A program made the position numbers and the translations under genes. Below are positions 18,707 through 29,099 of a stretch of DNA of 64,000 nt, piece after piece. The stretch is from contig JALEZF010000071.1 of the NCBI GenBank assembly GCA_022773025.1, forward strand, positions 1-64,000. The letters run 5' to 3'. Each line of letters starts with the position of its first letter. The first letter of the stretch is position 1. The DNA comes from Clostridium sp. (GTDB lineage Bacteria > Bacillota > Clostridia > Clostridiales > Clostridiaceae). Below the pieces are notes generated by a model. It saw only the letters and a list, made by a program, of their open reading frames with translations, was not told where the DNA came from and ran no database searches.

Positions 18707-20011
18707 TTATTTCTTCAATATCTTTACTGACACCATAGCTTTTCCTATGATTTCACCTTTACTGCTGTTTATAGTAATCTCTAGCTTTCCCGCACTTCTA
18801 CCTATATCGATTATTGTAGACCTTATTACTATAGCTGTACCAAGCTGAGCAGGCCTCATGAAATAGATACTTATGTTGTCTACTGCAACATTTATATTTA
18901 AGTCATTTACATGTCTTAAAGCTGCTGAGGTTATTATCATATTTAGGATTCCCCATGATGCTGTGCCCATGCTGTCTATCATTTGAGGTGTTATGTTTCC
19001 TCTATATATTCTGCTTTCCCCTTCTTTTGTACATTGAAAACTATTGAATATAGTATCCTCTAAATTTTCTACCATTTGAGAATTATCATCCATAGTTTTT
19101 AGAGCCTTTATGACATCTTTTCTAGTTATAACACCAACTAATTTTCTTCCATCTACTACTGGACAAAGCTCGATATCCTCACCACCCATTATGTTCGCAG
19201 CATAGGACACCGTAGTTTTTGGAGTTACAGTTATAGGATCACGTCTCATAAATTTCTTTATAGACTCATTTTTGTCCATATTGTCTATAGGCATATCTTT
19301 TGAAGTTATTATACCAACTACTCGCATATCATCATCCACTACAGGATATCTTGTATGCTTAGTGCTTATGACAAGTTCCTTCCAAGTATTTAAATCTTGA
19401 GACTCTTTTATGAAGTGTAAATCTTGATCCATGATTTCTTCTACAAATATTATATCTTTCTTTAGCTTAATCTCTTGAATAGCTTGATTTATCATAGAAG
19501 CTATTGTAAATGTGTCATAGGTAGATGAGATTACTGGCAGCATCTTGTCATTGGCTAAATTTTTAATTTCCTCTGAACAAGAGAAACCACCACTGATAAG
19601 CACTGCCGCTTCATTTTCTAGTGCATATCTTTGGATTTTTTCTCTGTTTCCAACTATGGTTAAACATCCTGGAACTACATATTTTGTAAAAGCTTCTACA
19701 GTCATAGCCCCTATAACAAGTTTATTGAGCTTCTTATAAAGGCCGTCCTTTCCTCCTAGTATGACCCCATCTATTATCTTTACTACATCTGCAAAAGTAA
19801 GGGTTTCAGTATTTTTCTTTCCTGCTCTCTCTACTCTTACAGTACCAACTCTCGGAATTGTAGAAACTATTCCTATATTTTCACTTTCCTTTATAGCTCT
19901 ATAAGCTGTTCCTTCGCTAACTCCTAGCTGGCTTGCTATTGTCCTTACTGAGATTTTGCTTCCTGGGTCTAGCATCTTTATATAGTTTATTATTTCATCT
20001 TGCTTGGACAT
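18707..20011 (-). CDS. CBS/DRTGG/HotDog transcription factor of the SpxR/YtoI type
   Basis: The 434 residues read as four modules. First is a winged HTH (about 1-60, ISVRTIASQLGVSEGTAYRAIKES), then a DRTGG domain (about 70-185). Two CBS repeats follow (about 195-310, HTRYPVVDDDMRVVGIIT and ELCPVVDGRKLVGVITRKD). A C-terminal hotdog thioesterase-like domain (about 320-430) ends the protein. This matches Bacillus YtoI and streptococcal SpxR, which sense adenine nucleotides or acyl-CoA; the ligand here is inferred only. It begins three bases after whiA in the same direction, with its GAGGG site inside the whiA end, so it belongs to the rapZ-yvcK-whiA transcript. Confidence 0.88.
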   Translation of the reverse strand: MSKQDEIINYIKMLDPGSKISVRTIASQLGVSEGTAYRAIKESENIGIVSTIPRVGTVRVERAGKKNTETLTFADVVKIIDGVILGGKDGLYKKLNKLVIGAMTVEAFTKYVVPGCLTIVGNREKIQRYALENEAAVLISGGFSCSEEIKNLANDKMLPVISSTYDTFTIASMINQAIQEIKLKKDIIFVEEIMDQDLHFIKESQDLNTWKELVISTKHTRYPVVDDDMRVVGIITSKDMPIDNMDKNESIKKFMRRDPITVTPKTTVSYAANIMGGEDIELCPVVDGRKLVGVITRKDVIKALKTMDDNSQMVENLEDTIFNSFQCTKEGESRIYRGNITPQMIDSMGTASWGILNMIITSAALRHVNDLNINVAVDNISIYFMRPAQLGTAIVIRSTIIDIGRSAGKLEITINSSKGEIIGKAMVSVKILKK

Positions 20012-20013
20012 GC

Positions 20014-20967
20014 TTATATACCCTCTTTCCTTAATTCCTCCGCTATTTTCTCAATCTTTCTTAATCTATGATTGACACCAGATTTTCCAACAGGAGGTTC
20101 TAGCATTTCTCCTAGCTCCTTTAAAGATTCATCTGGATAGTTTAGCCTAAGCTCTGCAATGTCTCTAAGATTCTTTGGAAGTCTTCCAAGACCTATTTCC
20201 TTTTGTATTAGTTTTATGCTTTCCACCTGTCTTACAGCAGCATTTACGGTCTTGCTTAGATTTGCCGTTTCACAGTTTACAAGTCTATTTACATTGTTCC
20301 TCATTTCCTTCATTATTCTTATATTTTCAAGTTCTAATAAAGCGTTGTGAGCCCCAATTATATTCAGCAAATCAACTATCTGCTCTCCTTCTTTTAGGTA
20401 AACTATATAGCTTGTTTTTCTCTTTATTATCTTTGAGTTAAGTTCAAATTTATTGATTAATTTGCATAAATCCTCTGCATATTCAAGACTGTGAGTTACA
20501 AATTCAAGATGATATGTCCTTTCAGGATTGCTTATGCTTCCGCCACCAAGAAATGCTCCTCTTATATAAGCCCTTGCAGTTTCTTCATCATTTATAAGAT
20601 GAGAATTTATGCCGTAATCTAAGGCCATCATTCCATCTTCTTCTTTTAAGATTCCAGTAGTTTTTAAGAGATCTTTCACTCCCATATCCTCTGTTACCAT
20701 TACCATATATATATTATTCTTCTTTAAAGAATTACTCTTCTTTACCATAAGCTTTGAGTGAATACCAAAATACTCTTTTAATATATTAAACATCAATCTA
20801 GCAGTAGCTGGATTTTCTGTAGATACCTTAAAGCTCACCTGCATCCCACTAGTAAAGGACAGTGTGCCGCTGACTTTCATTATAGCTGAAATTTCTGCCA
20901 CAGCCTCCTCATGGGTTAAATCCATATTTCTGCAAATTTCTCCTTTTACCTTCGATGAAAATGACAT
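20014..20967 (-). CDS. whiA: DNA-binding protein WhiA
   Basis: Homologue of the Streptomyces sporulation regulator WhiA and of Bacillus WhiA, which affects cell division and chromosome segregation. Residues 1-90 are the WhiA N-terminal part. The middle is a catalytically dead LAGLIDADG homing-endonuclease-like domain (ARAYIRGAFLGGGSISNP near 130). The end is a helix-turn-helix (LPKNLRDIAELRLNYPDESLKELGE...VNHRLRKI). The length, 317, is standard. It lies in the conserved order rapZ-yvcK-whiA, 14 bases after yvcK, with a GAGGAAG ribosome site. Confidence 0.96.
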   Translation of the reverse strand: MSFSSKVKGEICRNMDLTHEEAVAEISAIMKVSGTLSFTSGMQVSFKVSTENPATARLMFNILKEYFGIHSKLMVKKSNSLKKNNIYMVMVTEDMGVKDLLKTTGILKEEDGMMALDYGINSHLINDEETARAYIRGAFLGGGSISNPERTYHLEFVTHSLEYAEDLCKLINKFELNSKIIKRKTSYIVYLKEGEQIVDLLNIIGAHNALLELENIRIMKEMRNNVNRLVNCETANLSKTVNAAVRQVESIKLIQKEIGLGRLPKNLRDIAELRLNYPDESLKELGEMLEPPVGKSGVNHRLRKIEKIAEELRKEGI

Positions 20968-20981
20968 AACTTCCTCTTCTC

Positions 20982-22313
20982 CTAATTTTTCTTATTTTGC
21001 TTTAATCTCTCGGATAAATAGAAGTACTCTACAATCTTCTTTCTATCATAGAATAATTTCTTATCCATTATAGTTTCTACTAAAATAGAAGATAACTTTT
21101 CTGAATCATGTCTTATGAGTCCTTTTCTTACTTTGACTAAATTAGCTTCTACAACTTTTACATCTAACTTTTCTAAATTTTTTCTATCCAATGCAACTAA
21201 TGTTGATTTATCCTTTTCATATTTATTTTTAAGCTCTTCATCTATGCCAGCCACATTACATATGACATAATCAACTATGCCATTGCCTCCATGCTTGAAT
21301 ATGGCCTTTATGTGATCACTTACGGTGTAACCATCGCTTTCTCCTGGCTGAGTCATGATATTTGATACATATATCTTTATGGCATCACTTTTGTGAAGAG
21401 CTGATGATATATCTTTTACTAAAAGGTTAGGTATTACACTGGTGTAAAGACTTCCCGGTCCAAGTATTATGGCATCTGCCTCAATTATAGCAGTAACGGC
21501 TTCTTTAAGAGCTCGAGCATTCTTTGGCTCTATAAATATCCTGTCTATAGGTGATTTTTGTTTTAGAACCTCTTCCGGTATAGCTGACTCTCCCGTTACT
21601 ATATTTCCATTCTTAAGCTTAGCATTCAGCACCATGTTTTCTAAGGTCACAGGAAGAACTTTTCCTGTAACTGCCAGTACAGAACTCATCTTTTGAACGG
21701 CATCCTCAAAGTTATCTGATATTCCATCCATAGCTGCCAAAAACAGATTTCCAAAACTTTGATTCTTAAGTTTTCCATCTGGAAACCTATACTGAAGTAG
21801 CTCCTCCATCAAAGGCTCTGTATCAGCTAACGCCAATATACAGTTTCTTATATCTCCTGGAGGAAGTATTCCTAAATCTTCTCTAAGGTCTCCAGAACCA
21901 CCACCATCATCAGCAACTGTAACTATAGCTGTTACATTTGAAGTATAGTACTTAAGTCCTCTAAGCATTGTAGAAAGTCCTGTTCCTCCGCCGATTACAA
22001 CTATCTTAGGCCCCTTTATCAAAAGTCTCTTTTCGTACATAAGGTTTTCTATCTTTTTAGAGTCTAGGGAAAACCTTAGATAACCTTTGTTTATTAAAGC
22101 TATTATAGATCTTACACCTTCAGTTATAGCTATATAAAGTAAAAATATTCCTGTGATATTCAAAAAGGCATAAAAGCATTTATAATAAACAGAATAATAC
22201 CCATTCCATAACATTTCATTTACAGCAAAAATAATTATAAGTATGCCTAGTACTGCTAGAAGTATCCACCTTTTTACTTTAATTCCCGGCCTTAGCCAGT
22301 CGCCAAACCTCAT
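20982..22313 (-). CDS. yvcK: YvcK/CofD-like gluconeogenesis factor with N-terminal membrane segments
   Basis: YvcK proteins bind UDP-sugars and are needed for normal wall growth and shape on gluconeogenic carbon. This one has two N-terminal hydrophobic segments (about 16-35 and 45-65), as in clostridial and actinobacterial long forms, then the CofD-like fold beginning [15 protein letters not shown] near residue 107. Later come [16 protein letters not shown] and [17 protein letters not shown]. The ATG overlaps the rapZ stop by four bases (ATGA), so the two are translationally coupled. Confidence 0.95.
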   Translation of the reverse strand: MRFGDWLRPGIKVKRWILLAVLGILIIIFAVNEMLWNGYYSVYYKCFYAFLNITGIFLLYIAITEGVRSIIALINKGYLRFSLDSKKIENLMYEKRLLIKGPKIVVIGGGTGLSTMLRGLKYYTSNVTAIVTVADDGGGSGDLREDLGILPPGDIRNCILALADTEPLMEELLQYRFPDGKLKNQSFGNLFLAAMDGISDNFEDAVQKMSSVLAVTGKVLPVTLENMVLNAKLKNGNIVTGESAIPEEVLKQKSPIDRIFIEPKNARALKEAVTAIIEADAIILGPGSLYTSVIPNLLVKDISSALHKSDAIKIYVSNIMTQPGESDGYTVSDHIKAIFKHGGNGIVDYVICNVAGIDEELKNKYEKDKSTLVALDRKNLEKLDVKVVEANLVKVRKGLIRHDSEKLSSILVETIMDKKLFYDRKKIVEYFYLSERLKQNKKN

Positions 22314-23194
22314 AGTTTTCCTCCACCTCTATTAATATCTTCGTTTATATCTCTGTGCTCAATAGTAACTGTAGCCCATTTAGAACTTAAATAATTATAT
22401 ATCTCATTGGCTATAGTCACTGAACGGTGTCTTCCACCTGTGCATCCTATAGAAACTATAAGCTGTCTCTTACCTTCATTCTCATAATGAGGGATTAAAT
22501 AATCAAGCATATCCTTAAGCTTTTCTATGAAAGTAGTAGCTTCTTCATGTTCTAATACATAGTCACTTACTGGTTTATCATTACCTGAATAACTCCTAAG
22601 ATCAGGTATATAAAATGGATTTGGCATGAATCTTACGTCAAATACTAGATCTGAATCTACTGGTATTCCGTATTTGAATCCAAAAGAAAGTACTGCAATA
22701 GAAAGGCCTGCCCTTTCCATCTCCATCTCTCCGTAAATTTCATTTATCTTTGCTCTCAAATCCTTTATTTCCATTTTTGAGGTATCTATTATCATATCTG
22801 CTCTATTCTTTACTTCTCTAAGCTTTTGTCTCTCTAGACCTATACCTCTTATAACTCTCCCCTCTTGAGCTAGAGGATGAGTTCTTCTTGTTTCTTTAAA
22901 TCTCTTTACAAGTACCTCATCAGATGCATCTAAAAATAATATTTCATAAGGGAAGTCGTTGTCCTGAAGATACTTTAAACTTTCAAATAAAGCATCAAAG
23001 AATTTTCCTCCTCTTATATCTATTACAAGTGCTATCTTTTCTATCTTTCCATCACTTTGTATACATAGCTCTGCAAATTTCGGAATCAATGTAGGAGGTA
23101 AATTGTCTACACAGAAATATCCTAGATCTTCCAGGTTCCTTGTAGCTTGAGTCTTTCCTGCTCCAGATAATCCAGTTACTATAACAAATCTCAT
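22310..23194 (-). CDS. rapZ: RNase adapter protein RapZ / nucleotide-binding protein YvcJ
   Basis: P-loop nucleotide-binding protein. Walker [11 protein letters not shown] (residues 8-17), the [13 protein letters not shown] region near 100, and the C-terminal signature [11 protein letters not shown] near 250. In E. coli RapZ brings GlmZ RNA to RNase E in glucosamine-6-phosphate control; in Bacillus YvcJ affects competence gene expression. The role in clostridia is inferred. The length, 294, is normal. AAGGAGGAG precedes the ATG, and it opens the rapZ-yvcK-whiA-spxR-like operon. Confidence 0.96.
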   Translation of the reverse strand: MRFVIVTGLSGAGKTQATRNLEDLGYFCVDNLPPTLIPKFAELCIQSDGKIEKIALVIDIRGGKFFDALFESLKYLQDNDFPYEILFLDASDEVLVKRFKETRRTHPLAQEGRVIRGIGLERQKLREVKNRADMIIDTSKMEIKDLRAKINEIYGEMEMERAGLSIAVLSFGFKYGIPVDSDLVFDVRFMPNPFYIPDLRSYSGNDKPVSDYVLEHEEATTFIEKLKDMLDYLIPHYENEGKRQLIVSIGCTGGRHRSVTIANEIYNYLSSKWATVTIEHRDINEDINRGGGKL

Positions 23195-23280
23195 ACTGCT
23201 CCTCCTTAAAGTTATAATATACTATTATATCATAGTGACATAATTATTCTCTACCTTATGGCTGATAAAAATACGAAATG

Positions 23281-23338
23281 AAAACACCCGCCCCTTAATT
23301 CCTTCATATAAAAAGAATTTTTAAAGGCAGGTGCTTAT
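23281..23338 (-). terminator. Terminator after pdxT
   Basis: On the minus strand GCACCTGCCTTTAA pairs with TTAAGGGGCGGGTG (some wobble and bulges), then GTTTTCATTTC. It separates pdxST from rapZ. Confidence 0.65.
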
Positions 23339-23341
23339 ATT

Positions 23342-23908
23342 TTATCTTATAATCTTTAAAAAATATTTTAGGAATGTAAAATCTTCCGTAAGTTCTGGAT
23401 GAAATGATGTAACAATGATATTTTTCTCCTTAGCCGCCACTACATGTCCATCAATTTCACAGAGTACCTCAACCTCTTTGCCATAGTTCTCTACATATGG
23501 AGCTCTTATAAATACAAGGTCCATTGGATTTTCACTTACTGCTTTTATGACCTTTTTAGTTGTGAAGCTATCTATTTGTGTACCAAAAGCATTTCTCTTC
23601 ACTTTAATATCCATAACTCCAAGATGATTTTTAGATTCTCCATCAATATCCTTGGCTAAAAGTATCATTCCAGCACAGGTTCCCCAAGTTGGAAGCCCTT
23701 TTTCTATCTTTTTTCTAAGAGGCTCCATGAGTCCAGTAATATTTAAAAGTTTTGACATGGTGGTGCTTTCTCCTCCAGGAAGTATAATTCCATCTATTCC
23801 CTCTAAATCACTTTCCTTCTTCACTTTTACAGCATCATATCCTAAAGCTTCTATCTGATTTATGTGCTCAACGACTCCTCCCTGAAAAGCTAAAACTCCA
23901 ATTTTCAT
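23342..23908 (-). CDS. pdxT: Pyridoxal 5'-phosphate synthase glutaminase subunit PdxT
   Basis: Class I glutaminase that feeds ammonia to PdxS for PLP synthesis from ribose 5-phosphate, glyceraldehyde 3-phosphate and glutamine. It has [14 protein letters not shown] at the start, the GGES oxyanion region, the nucleophile [10 protein letters not shown] (cysteine near 79) and the catalytic His-Glu in SFHPELTED near the end. The length of 188 is standard when started at ATG 23908; the frame opens further to 23929 without family support. It starts one base after the pdxS stop (TAA-A-ATG), with its ribosome site GAGG inside the pdxS end. Confidence 0.95.
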   Translation of the reverse strand: MKIGVLAFQGGVVEHINQIEALGYDAVKVKKESDLEGIDGIILPGGESTTMSKLLNITGLMEPLRKKIEKGLPTWGTCAGMILLAKDIDGESKNHLGVMDIKVKRNAFGTQIDSFTTKKVIKAVSENPMDLVFIRAPYVENYGKEVEVLCEIDGHVVAAKEKNIIVTSFHPELTEDFTFLKYFLKIIR

Positions 23909-23909
23909 T

Positions 23910-24779
23910 TTACCATCCTCTTTTAGCATATTCAGTTTCTACTTCTGCAGCAGAAATTCCACTCATGGCTCCACCTAAATCTGTAGATACCTCAACTAAT
24001 TTTTCCGGGTCATCATAGTAAGTTGTAGCAAGGACTATAGCTCTTGCTCTCTTTTCTGGATTATCTGATTTGAAGATTCCTGAACCAACAAATACTCCAT
24101 CACATCCAAGTTGCATCATAAGTGCTGCGTCTGCTGGTGTTGCTATTCCACCTGCAGCAAAGTTTACTACTGGTAGCTTTCCATTTTCCCATACATATCT
24201 CACTAAATCATAAGGCGCTGCTAGTTCTTTTGATATAGTCATAAGCTCTTCCTCTGGAACTGATTGAACTTTTTTCATTTCATCTGTCATGGTTCTCATA
24301 TGCTTGACAGCTTGTATTACATCTCCTGTTCCAGCTTCTCCTTTTGTTCTTATCATAGAAGCTCCTTCTCCAATTCTTCTAAGAGCCTCTCCAAGGTTTG
24401 TTGCTCCACATACAAAAGGAACCTTAAAGTTTCTCTTGTTTATGTGGTATCTGTCATCTGCAGGTGTAAGGACTTCACTCTCATCTATGAAATCTATATT
24501 TAATGCTTCTAATATCTGTGCTTCAACAAAGTGCCCTATTCTGACCTTTGCCATAACTGGAATTGTAACTGCATCTTGTATTTCCTTTATCATCTTAGGG
24601 TCAGACATTCTTGCAACCCCACCTTCTTTTCTTATATCTGATGGAACTCTCTCAAGTGCCATTACAGCACATGCGCCAGCTTTTTCTGCAATTATAGCCT
24701 GCTCCTTATTTGTAACGTCCATTATTACTCCGCCTTTTAGCATTTGAGCTAAATTCTTGTTTACATTTTCTCTTGTCAT
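23910..24779 (-). CDS. pdxS: Pyridoxal 5'-phosphate synthase lyase subunit PdxS
   Basis: TIM-barrel PLP synthase core. Visible are [18 protein letters not shown] at the start, the segment [34 protein letters not shown] (lysine of the second site) and [23 protein letters not shown]. The catalytic lysine lies in the [14 protein letters not shown] set typical of the family. I start it at ATG 24779, where GGGGG lies eight bases upstream, giving 289 residues; the upstream in-frame extension (to 24839) is not family-like. It is the first gene of the pdxST pair. A repeated AATGTACCC box and a palindrome lie upstream (24951-24990). Confidence 0.95.
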   Translation of the reverse strand: MTRENVNKNLAQMLKGGVIMDVTNKEQAIIAEKAGACAVMALERVPSDIRKEGGVARMSDPKMIKEIQDAVTIPVMAKVRIGHFVEAQILEALNIDFIDESEVLTPADDRYHINKRNFKVPFVCGATNLGEALRRIGEGASMIRTKGEAGTGDVIQAVKHMRTMTDEMKKVQSVPEEELMTISKELAAPYDLVRYVWENGKLPVVNFAAGGIATPADAALMMQLGCDGVFVGSGIFKSDNPEKRARAIVLATTYYDDPEKLVEVSTDLGGAMSGISAAEVETEYAKRGW

Positions 24780-24950
24780 TTTTATTTCCCCCTTAACTTT
24801 TATATCATGTAGGCCCTGTCTCATTTCTGTCATTGCCATAGTCTAGGTCTACATATTATGAATTCTAAATTTCAAATAGCTTTAGACTTCCACCTGAAAC
24901 TAAGAATAGCTTTTATAATTACAATGTATGACAAAACAAAATTTTATTCA

Positions 24951-24990
24951 AATGTATGGGTACATTGTATATCGGTTGTCAGGGTACATT
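24951..24990 (-). promoter_or_regulatory. Possible operator of pdxST
   Basis: On the minus strand AATGTACCC occurs twice (24990-24982 and 24966-24958), 24 bases apart. The second copy is also half of a dyad, AATGTA-CCCA-TACATT by strand (24951-24966). MocR-type PdxR regulators bind spaced direct repeats upstream of pdxST; no pdxR lies in the window, so the link is inference. Confidence 0.35.
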
Positions 24991-25026
24991 TATTTGATAA
25001 ACCTTCAAAATGCAATAAAATATTTA

Positions 25027-25077
25027 ACGAAAAAGATACCACTAGAAAATCCTACATCAGGTTCAAGTGGTATCTTT
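25027..25077 (-). terminator. Hairpin terminator after the hisC relic
   Basis: AAAGATACCACT and AGTGGTATCTTT form a perfect 12-base-pair stem around a 22-base loop, followed on the minus strand by TTTTTC. Confidence 0.7.
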
Positions 25078-25083
25078 ATACTT

Positions 25084-25430
25084 TTATTTATTTAAAACTT
25101 TTTTCATAGCTTCTATAAGGCCTTTATTGTCTGCCATATTCCCTACTGTTATTCTAAGCCATCTTGGTATTCCTAGAAGAAAACCAGGTCTTATGATATA
25201 TCCCTCTCTCATAAGAGCGTCATATACTGGTCTATCATCTCTATCTATATTCACTAATATGAAATTTGTATAACTCTTCACATACTTAAGTCCCATTTCT
25301 TCAAAGGCTGAGTACAAGTATTCTTTTCCCCTTTTATTTTCATCTATTACCCTTTGTAGAAATTCCTTATCTTGAAAAGCCTCCTTACCTTCATTTAAAA
25401 AAGTATTAGTTAAAACCTTTATTATATGCT
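25084..25430 (-). pseudogene. hisC: C-terminal relic of histidinol-phosphate aminotransferase
   Basis: The open frame, with no usable start, encodes the last third of a fold-type I aminotransferase: KEFLQRVIDENKRGKEYLY, YVKSYTNFILVNI, then GYIIRPGFLLGIPRWLRIT and GNMADNKGLIEAM. These are the typical HisC C-terminal motifs, including the phosphate-binding arginine in PRWLRIT. The N-terminal two thirds, including the PLP lysine, are gone. Just upstream the frame is closed by a TAG near 25430. No other his genes lie nearby. The terminator at 25027-25077 is retained. Confidence 0.75.
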
Positions 25431-25463
25431 AAAACGGATTCCCCCTTTCTATCTTATGCTATT

Positions 25464-25498
25464 TATATAAAATATAGAGACGGATCTCCGCCTCTATA
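25464..25498 (-). terminator. Terminator of murB
   Basis: TATAGAGACGGA pairs with TCCGCCTCTATA (25473-25498, one mismatch, two-base loop), followed on the minus strand by TTTTAT. Confidence 0.7.
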
Positions 25499-25517
25499 TT
25501 CTTTATCTAAGTGAATT

Positions 25518-26432
25518 TTAATCCTCACCTATTATTCTAACTTCTGTAGATAGTTCTACTCCAAATTGCGCTTTCACTGTATCTTGAACATGTTTTATAA
25601 CATCAAGGATATCCTGCGCTGTAGCATTTCCCTTGTTTATTATAAACCCTGAATGTTTTTCTGACACAGCTGCTCCTCCTATAGAAAAGCCTTTAAGATT
25701 GCAGTCTTGTATAAGCTTACCAGCAAAATAACCTTCTGGTCTTTTGAAGGTACTTCCTGCTGAAGGATACTCTAAAGGCTGCTTTTCAGTTCTACGTCTA
25801 GTAAGTTCATCTATTCTAGCTTTAACTTTTTCTTTGTCGCCTTTTTCTAATTCTATTCTCACTTGAAGAACAAAATATCCATATTTCATTATAGCTGAAG
25901 TTCTATAGCCAAGCTCTAATTCCTCATTGTTTAATTCTCTTATATTTCCCTTATCATCTAATACAATGGCATTCTTAACTACCCTAACCATTTCACTATC
26001 ATAGGCTCCTGCATTCATAAATACAGCTCCACCTACGCTTCCAGGTATACCGCAAGCAAATTCAAATCCATGTAAGGATTCTTCTAAAGCTCTCTTTGAC
26101 ATATTGCTTAGCTGAGCTCCACACTCTGCGATTATATCATTTCCTTCAACTTTGATGTCTTGAAGATTTGTAAGCTTTATTACAACTCCTCTTATTCCAC
26201 CATCCTTAACTAAAAGATTGGAACCATTCCCTATTAAGTAATAAGGCTGAGTTGAATTCCTACATATTTTCACTACTTCTATAGCCTTTTCTACAGTTGG
26301 AGGGACAACCAATATATCTGCAGGCCCTCCTACTTTGAAATAAGTGTGATTTTTCATAGGTTCATCTATCAAAACATTCTCTTCATTAACTACGTTTCTA
26401 AATTCTAATATTAAATCCTTCAATGACTTCAT
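25518..26432 (-). CDS. murB: UDP-N-acetylenolpyruvoylglucosamine reductase
   Basis: FAD enzyme making UDP-MurNAc with NADPH, the second committed step of peptidoglycan precursor synthesis. It has [17 protein letters not shown] (residues 28-44), the FAD-binding [12 protein letters not shown] and [18 protein letters not shown], then YRTSAIMK. The active-site serine is in [16 protein letters not shown] near 230, and the C-terminal STEVRIIGE carries the catalytic glutamate. It is the type II (304-residue) form found in Firmicutes. GAGGAG precedes the ATG. It follows the PHP gene and uvrC in the same direction and ends at the hairpin 25473-25498. Confidence 0.97.
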   Translation of the reverse strand: MKSLKDLILEFRNVVNEENVLIDEPMKNHTYFKVGGPADILVVPPTVEKAIEVVKICRNSTQPYYLIGNGSNLLVKDGGIRGVVIKLTNLQDIKVEGNDIIAECGAQLSNMSKRALEESLHGFEFACGIPGSVGGAVFMNAGAYDSEMVRVVKNAIVLDDKGNIRELNNEELELGYRTSAIMKYGYFVLQVRIELEKGDKEKVKARIDELTRRRTEKQPLEYPSAGSTFKRPEGYFAGKLIQDCNLKGFSIGGAAVSEKHSGFIINKGNATAQDILDVIKHVQDTVKAQFGVELSTEVRIIGED

Positions 26433-26502
26433 TCTTTATCTCCTCATTGCGTAATAATATATAGTATACGGCATTTATACCCCTTTAATCAAGATTAAAA
26501 GG

Positions 26503-27231
26503 TTAAAGCTCTATATCATTTAATCTTCCCTTTTCCTTCAAATATCTAAGAATCTTATTTTTGTCAGTGTTCATGATAAGACTTTCTGGTATCTCAAGTT
26601 CTTCTATAAGCTCATCTGCAAATGTAAATTTTCCTATAGCAGTGAAGAAATGCGCATCGCTGTTTATCATCATAGGAACTTCATACTCTTTACAAAGTCT
26701 TGCTATTTCTCTACAGTTATCTGGACTTCCAGGTCTTGACTTAAACGATCCATTATTTATCTCTATTATTTTTCCAGTTTCTTTCGCTTTTTTCACAACC
26801 GCTTCATAATCTATTGGGAATATAGGATTTCCTGTATGACATATTATATCTACCAATGGGTTATCCATAACATTTATAAGTACCTTTGTATTTAAATCTT
26901 TTTCTCTTATGTCTATGCATACATCATGAAGACTTGCTAAAATTATATCTAGTCTCTTTAAAACTCTCTCAGGTATATCTAAAGTACCATCTACATCTAT
27001 TATATTAGCTTCACAGCCTCTTAAATGTATAACCCCTTCTATCATTCTTGGCACAGCTTTAAGATTTCCAAAGTAAAGTCTCGAAGGTCCTCCTGGCATA
27101 GATGGACCATGGTCTGTTGTGGCTAATACTTCTATGCCATTCTCTGATGCCCATTTTATATTTTCCATAAGTGTGCTGTAAGCGTGTCCGCTTGCATAAG
27201 TATGTGTGTGTGTATCTACTACGTATTTCAT
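26503..27231 (-). CDS. PHP-domain phosphatase (YcdX-like)
   Basis: This 242-residue protein is one PHP metal-dependent hydrolase domain: DTHTHTYASGHAYST (HxH at residues 7-9), TTDHGPSMPGGP, the glutamate in RGCEANIID, the histidine in ASLHD and CHTGNP, and the terminal NSDAHFF. It would bind a tri-metal centre and cleave a phosphate ester; the substrate is unknown. Its ATG overlaps the uvrC stop (TAATG), so translation is coupled. The uvrC-PHP-murB order is a recurrent clostridial arrangement. Confidence 0.9.
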   Translation of the reverse strand: MKYVVDTHTHTYASGHAYSTLMENIKWASENGIEVLATTDHGPSMPGGPSRLYFGNLKAVPRMIEGVIHLRGCEANIIDVDGTLDIPERVLKRLDIILASLHDVCIDIREKDLNTKVLINVMDNPLVDIICHTGNPIFPIDYEAVVKKAKETGKIIEINNGSFKSRPGSPDNCREIARLCKEYEVPMMINSDAHFFTAIGKFTFADELIEELEIPESLIMNTDKNKILRYLKEKGRLNDIEL

Positions 27232-29099
27232 TAACTCTCCTCCTTGGTAAAGAAGTTAAGGATGTTCTCTGCTGCTTTTCTATCTATGGATGGAGTCTTT
27301 ATAAGCTCCTCATAGCTGGCCTTTTTTATTGCTTCAATGTCTCCAAAAGCTTTAAGCAGTTCCTTTCTTCTTCTTTCTCCCACGTTTGGTATATCTTCTA
27401 ATACTGAGTGCAGAACTCTCTTGTCTCTAAGTGTCCTGTGATAAGTTATAGCAAATCTATGAACTTCATCTTGAACTCTAGTAATAAAATTCATTGCATT
27501 CCTTTTTTTAGAAATATCTATCTCTATATCATTATATATTATTCCTCTAGTTTTGTGCCTGTCATCTTTTACAAGGCCTGCCACTGGTATATCTAGCCCC
27601 AGTTCCTCTAAAACCTCTAAAGCTATATTAACTTGACCTTTTCCGCCATCCATTAATATAAGCTCTGGAAACTCGCAGAACTTTCCTGCACTAAGCTCTA
27701 AATCTCTTTCCCTAATAGCCCTGACTTCTTCCATTCCATGTTTAAATCTTCGTCTTAGAATCTCTCTCATAGAATCATAGTCGTTAGCTCCCTTTACTGT
27801 CTTTATCTTGAACCTTCTATACTGACTGTTTTTAGGTTTTCCTTCTTCAAAGACCACCATAACTCCTACAGAGTCCATGCCTTGTATATTTGAAATATCA
27901 TAAGCTTCTATTCTATGGGGAAGATCCTCTGTCTCAAGAGCGTCCATAAGCTCTCTAAGAGCTACCCTGTGTATCTCCTTGTCTTGAAGAATCTTTACCT
28001 TGAACTGATCCAAAGTTATCCCTGCATTTTTCTTTACCATTTCAAGAAAAGCAAGCTTCTCTCCTTTTTGAGGAATCTTTATGATAACTTTTGATCCTCT
28101 CTTTAGAGTTAGCCATTCCTCTAAAAGCTCAGAATCCTCTATGGCTGGGACATAGATAGTTTTAGGGATCTTTGGAGTTCCACTGTAAAAGCTCTTTATA
28201 AACTCTCCCAATATTTCTCCATCCTCATAGGAAGCTTTATTTTCAAGGATAAAGTGTTCTCTTCCAATAAGCTTTCCTTCTCTTAAGAAGAAAGCCTGAA
28301 CGCATACATCCTTTTCATCCTTGTAGATATTTATGAAATCCTCGTCTTCCATAGTTTTTGTAAATATTTTTTGTCTTTCTACTATGGTGTCTAATGCTCT
28401 TAATTTGTCTCTTATAGCAGCTGCTTTTTCAAACTCCAGATTATTTGATGCGTCCATCATCTCATGTTGGAGTTTATGTATTATATTAGTATTTTTGCCA
28501 TTAAGAAGATTTATAATCTCATTTATTATACTTTCATAATCTTTTTTTGAGACATATCCTGCACAAGGAGCATTGCAAAGTTTTATTTGATAATTTAGGC
28601 ACGGTCTTATAAATGGTCCTTCCTCTTCTATATGTTTTTTACAAGTCCTTATGGGAAAAACCTTTTTTATTAGCTCCATAACCTCATAAACTGCTCCTGC
28701 ATCTGTATAAGGTCCAAAATACTTATTTCCATCCTTTCCATAGGTTCTTGTTACAAAAATCCTTGGAAAAGGTTCGTTTGTAGTAATCTTGATAAAAGGA
28801 TAGTGCTTATCGTCTTTTAAAAGTATATTATATTTGGGCTTATATTTTTTTATTAGATTACACTCTAAAATCAAAGCCTCCATCTCGGTGTCTGTAACTA
28901 TATATTCAAACTCAGCTATATTAGCCACCATATTTCTAACTTTCTCTGTATGGTTTTTAGAGCTTTGAAAGTACTGTCTTACCCTATTCTTTAGGATTTT
29001 TGCTTTTCCTACATAGATTATTTCACCCTTATCATTTTTCATCAAGTAAACCCCAGGTTTATCTGGAAGTCCCTTAAGTTGTTTTTCAAAGTCAAACAT
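27231..29099 (-). CDS. uvrC: Excinuclease ABC subunit C
   Basis: Dual-incision nuclease of nucleotide excision repair, working with UvrA and UvrB (both in this window). The GIY-YIG domain starts PGVYLMKNDKGEIIYVGKAKIL (about 15-36) and makes the 3' cut. A UVR motif that docks UvrB lies near 205-240 (LEFEKAAAIRDKLRAL). The RNase H-like 5' nuclease spans about 385-545 (RIEAYDISNIQGMDSVGVMV). Two HhH motifs end the protein (IPNVGERRRKELLKAFG). The length of 622 is normal. CAGGAGATGAGG precedes the ATG. Confidence 0.97.
   Translation of the reverse strand: MFDFEKQLKGLPDKPGVYLMKNDKGEIIYVGKAKILKNRVRQYFQSSKNHTEKVRNMVANIAEFEYIVTDTEMEALILECNLIKKYKPKYNILLKDDKHYPFIKITTNEPFPRIFVTRTYGKDGNKYFGPYTDAGAVYEVMELIKKVFPIRTCKKHIEEEGPFIRPCLNYQIKLCNAPCAGYVSKKDYESIINEIINLLNGKNTNIIHKLQHEMMDASNNLEFEKAAAIRDKLRALDTIVERQKIFTKTMEDEDFINIYKDEKDVCVQAFFLREGKLIGREHFILENKASYEDGEILGEFIKSFYSGTPKIPKTIYVPAIEDSELLEEWLTLKRGSKVIIKIPQKGEKLAFLEMVKKNAGITLDQFKVKILQDKEIHRVALRELMDALETEDLPHRIEAYDISNIQGMDSVGVMVVFEEGKPKNSQYRRFKIKTVKGANDYDSMREILRRRFKHGMEEVRAIRERDLELSAGKFCEFPELILMDGGKGQVNIALEVLEELGLDIPVAGLVKDDRHKTRGIIYNDIEIDISKKRNAMNFITRVQDEVHRFAITYHRTLRDKRVLHSVLEDIPNVGERRRKELLKAFGDIEAIKKASYEELIKTPSIDRKAAENILNFFTKEES

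Noticed and set aside
25027..25077. Loop sequence TGAACCTGATGTAGG, similar to the thi-box part of TPP riboswitches
   Set aside because: No CTGAGA arm or other conserved TPP helix is present, and the element lies after a gene end as a simple stem with T-run. I call it a terminator.
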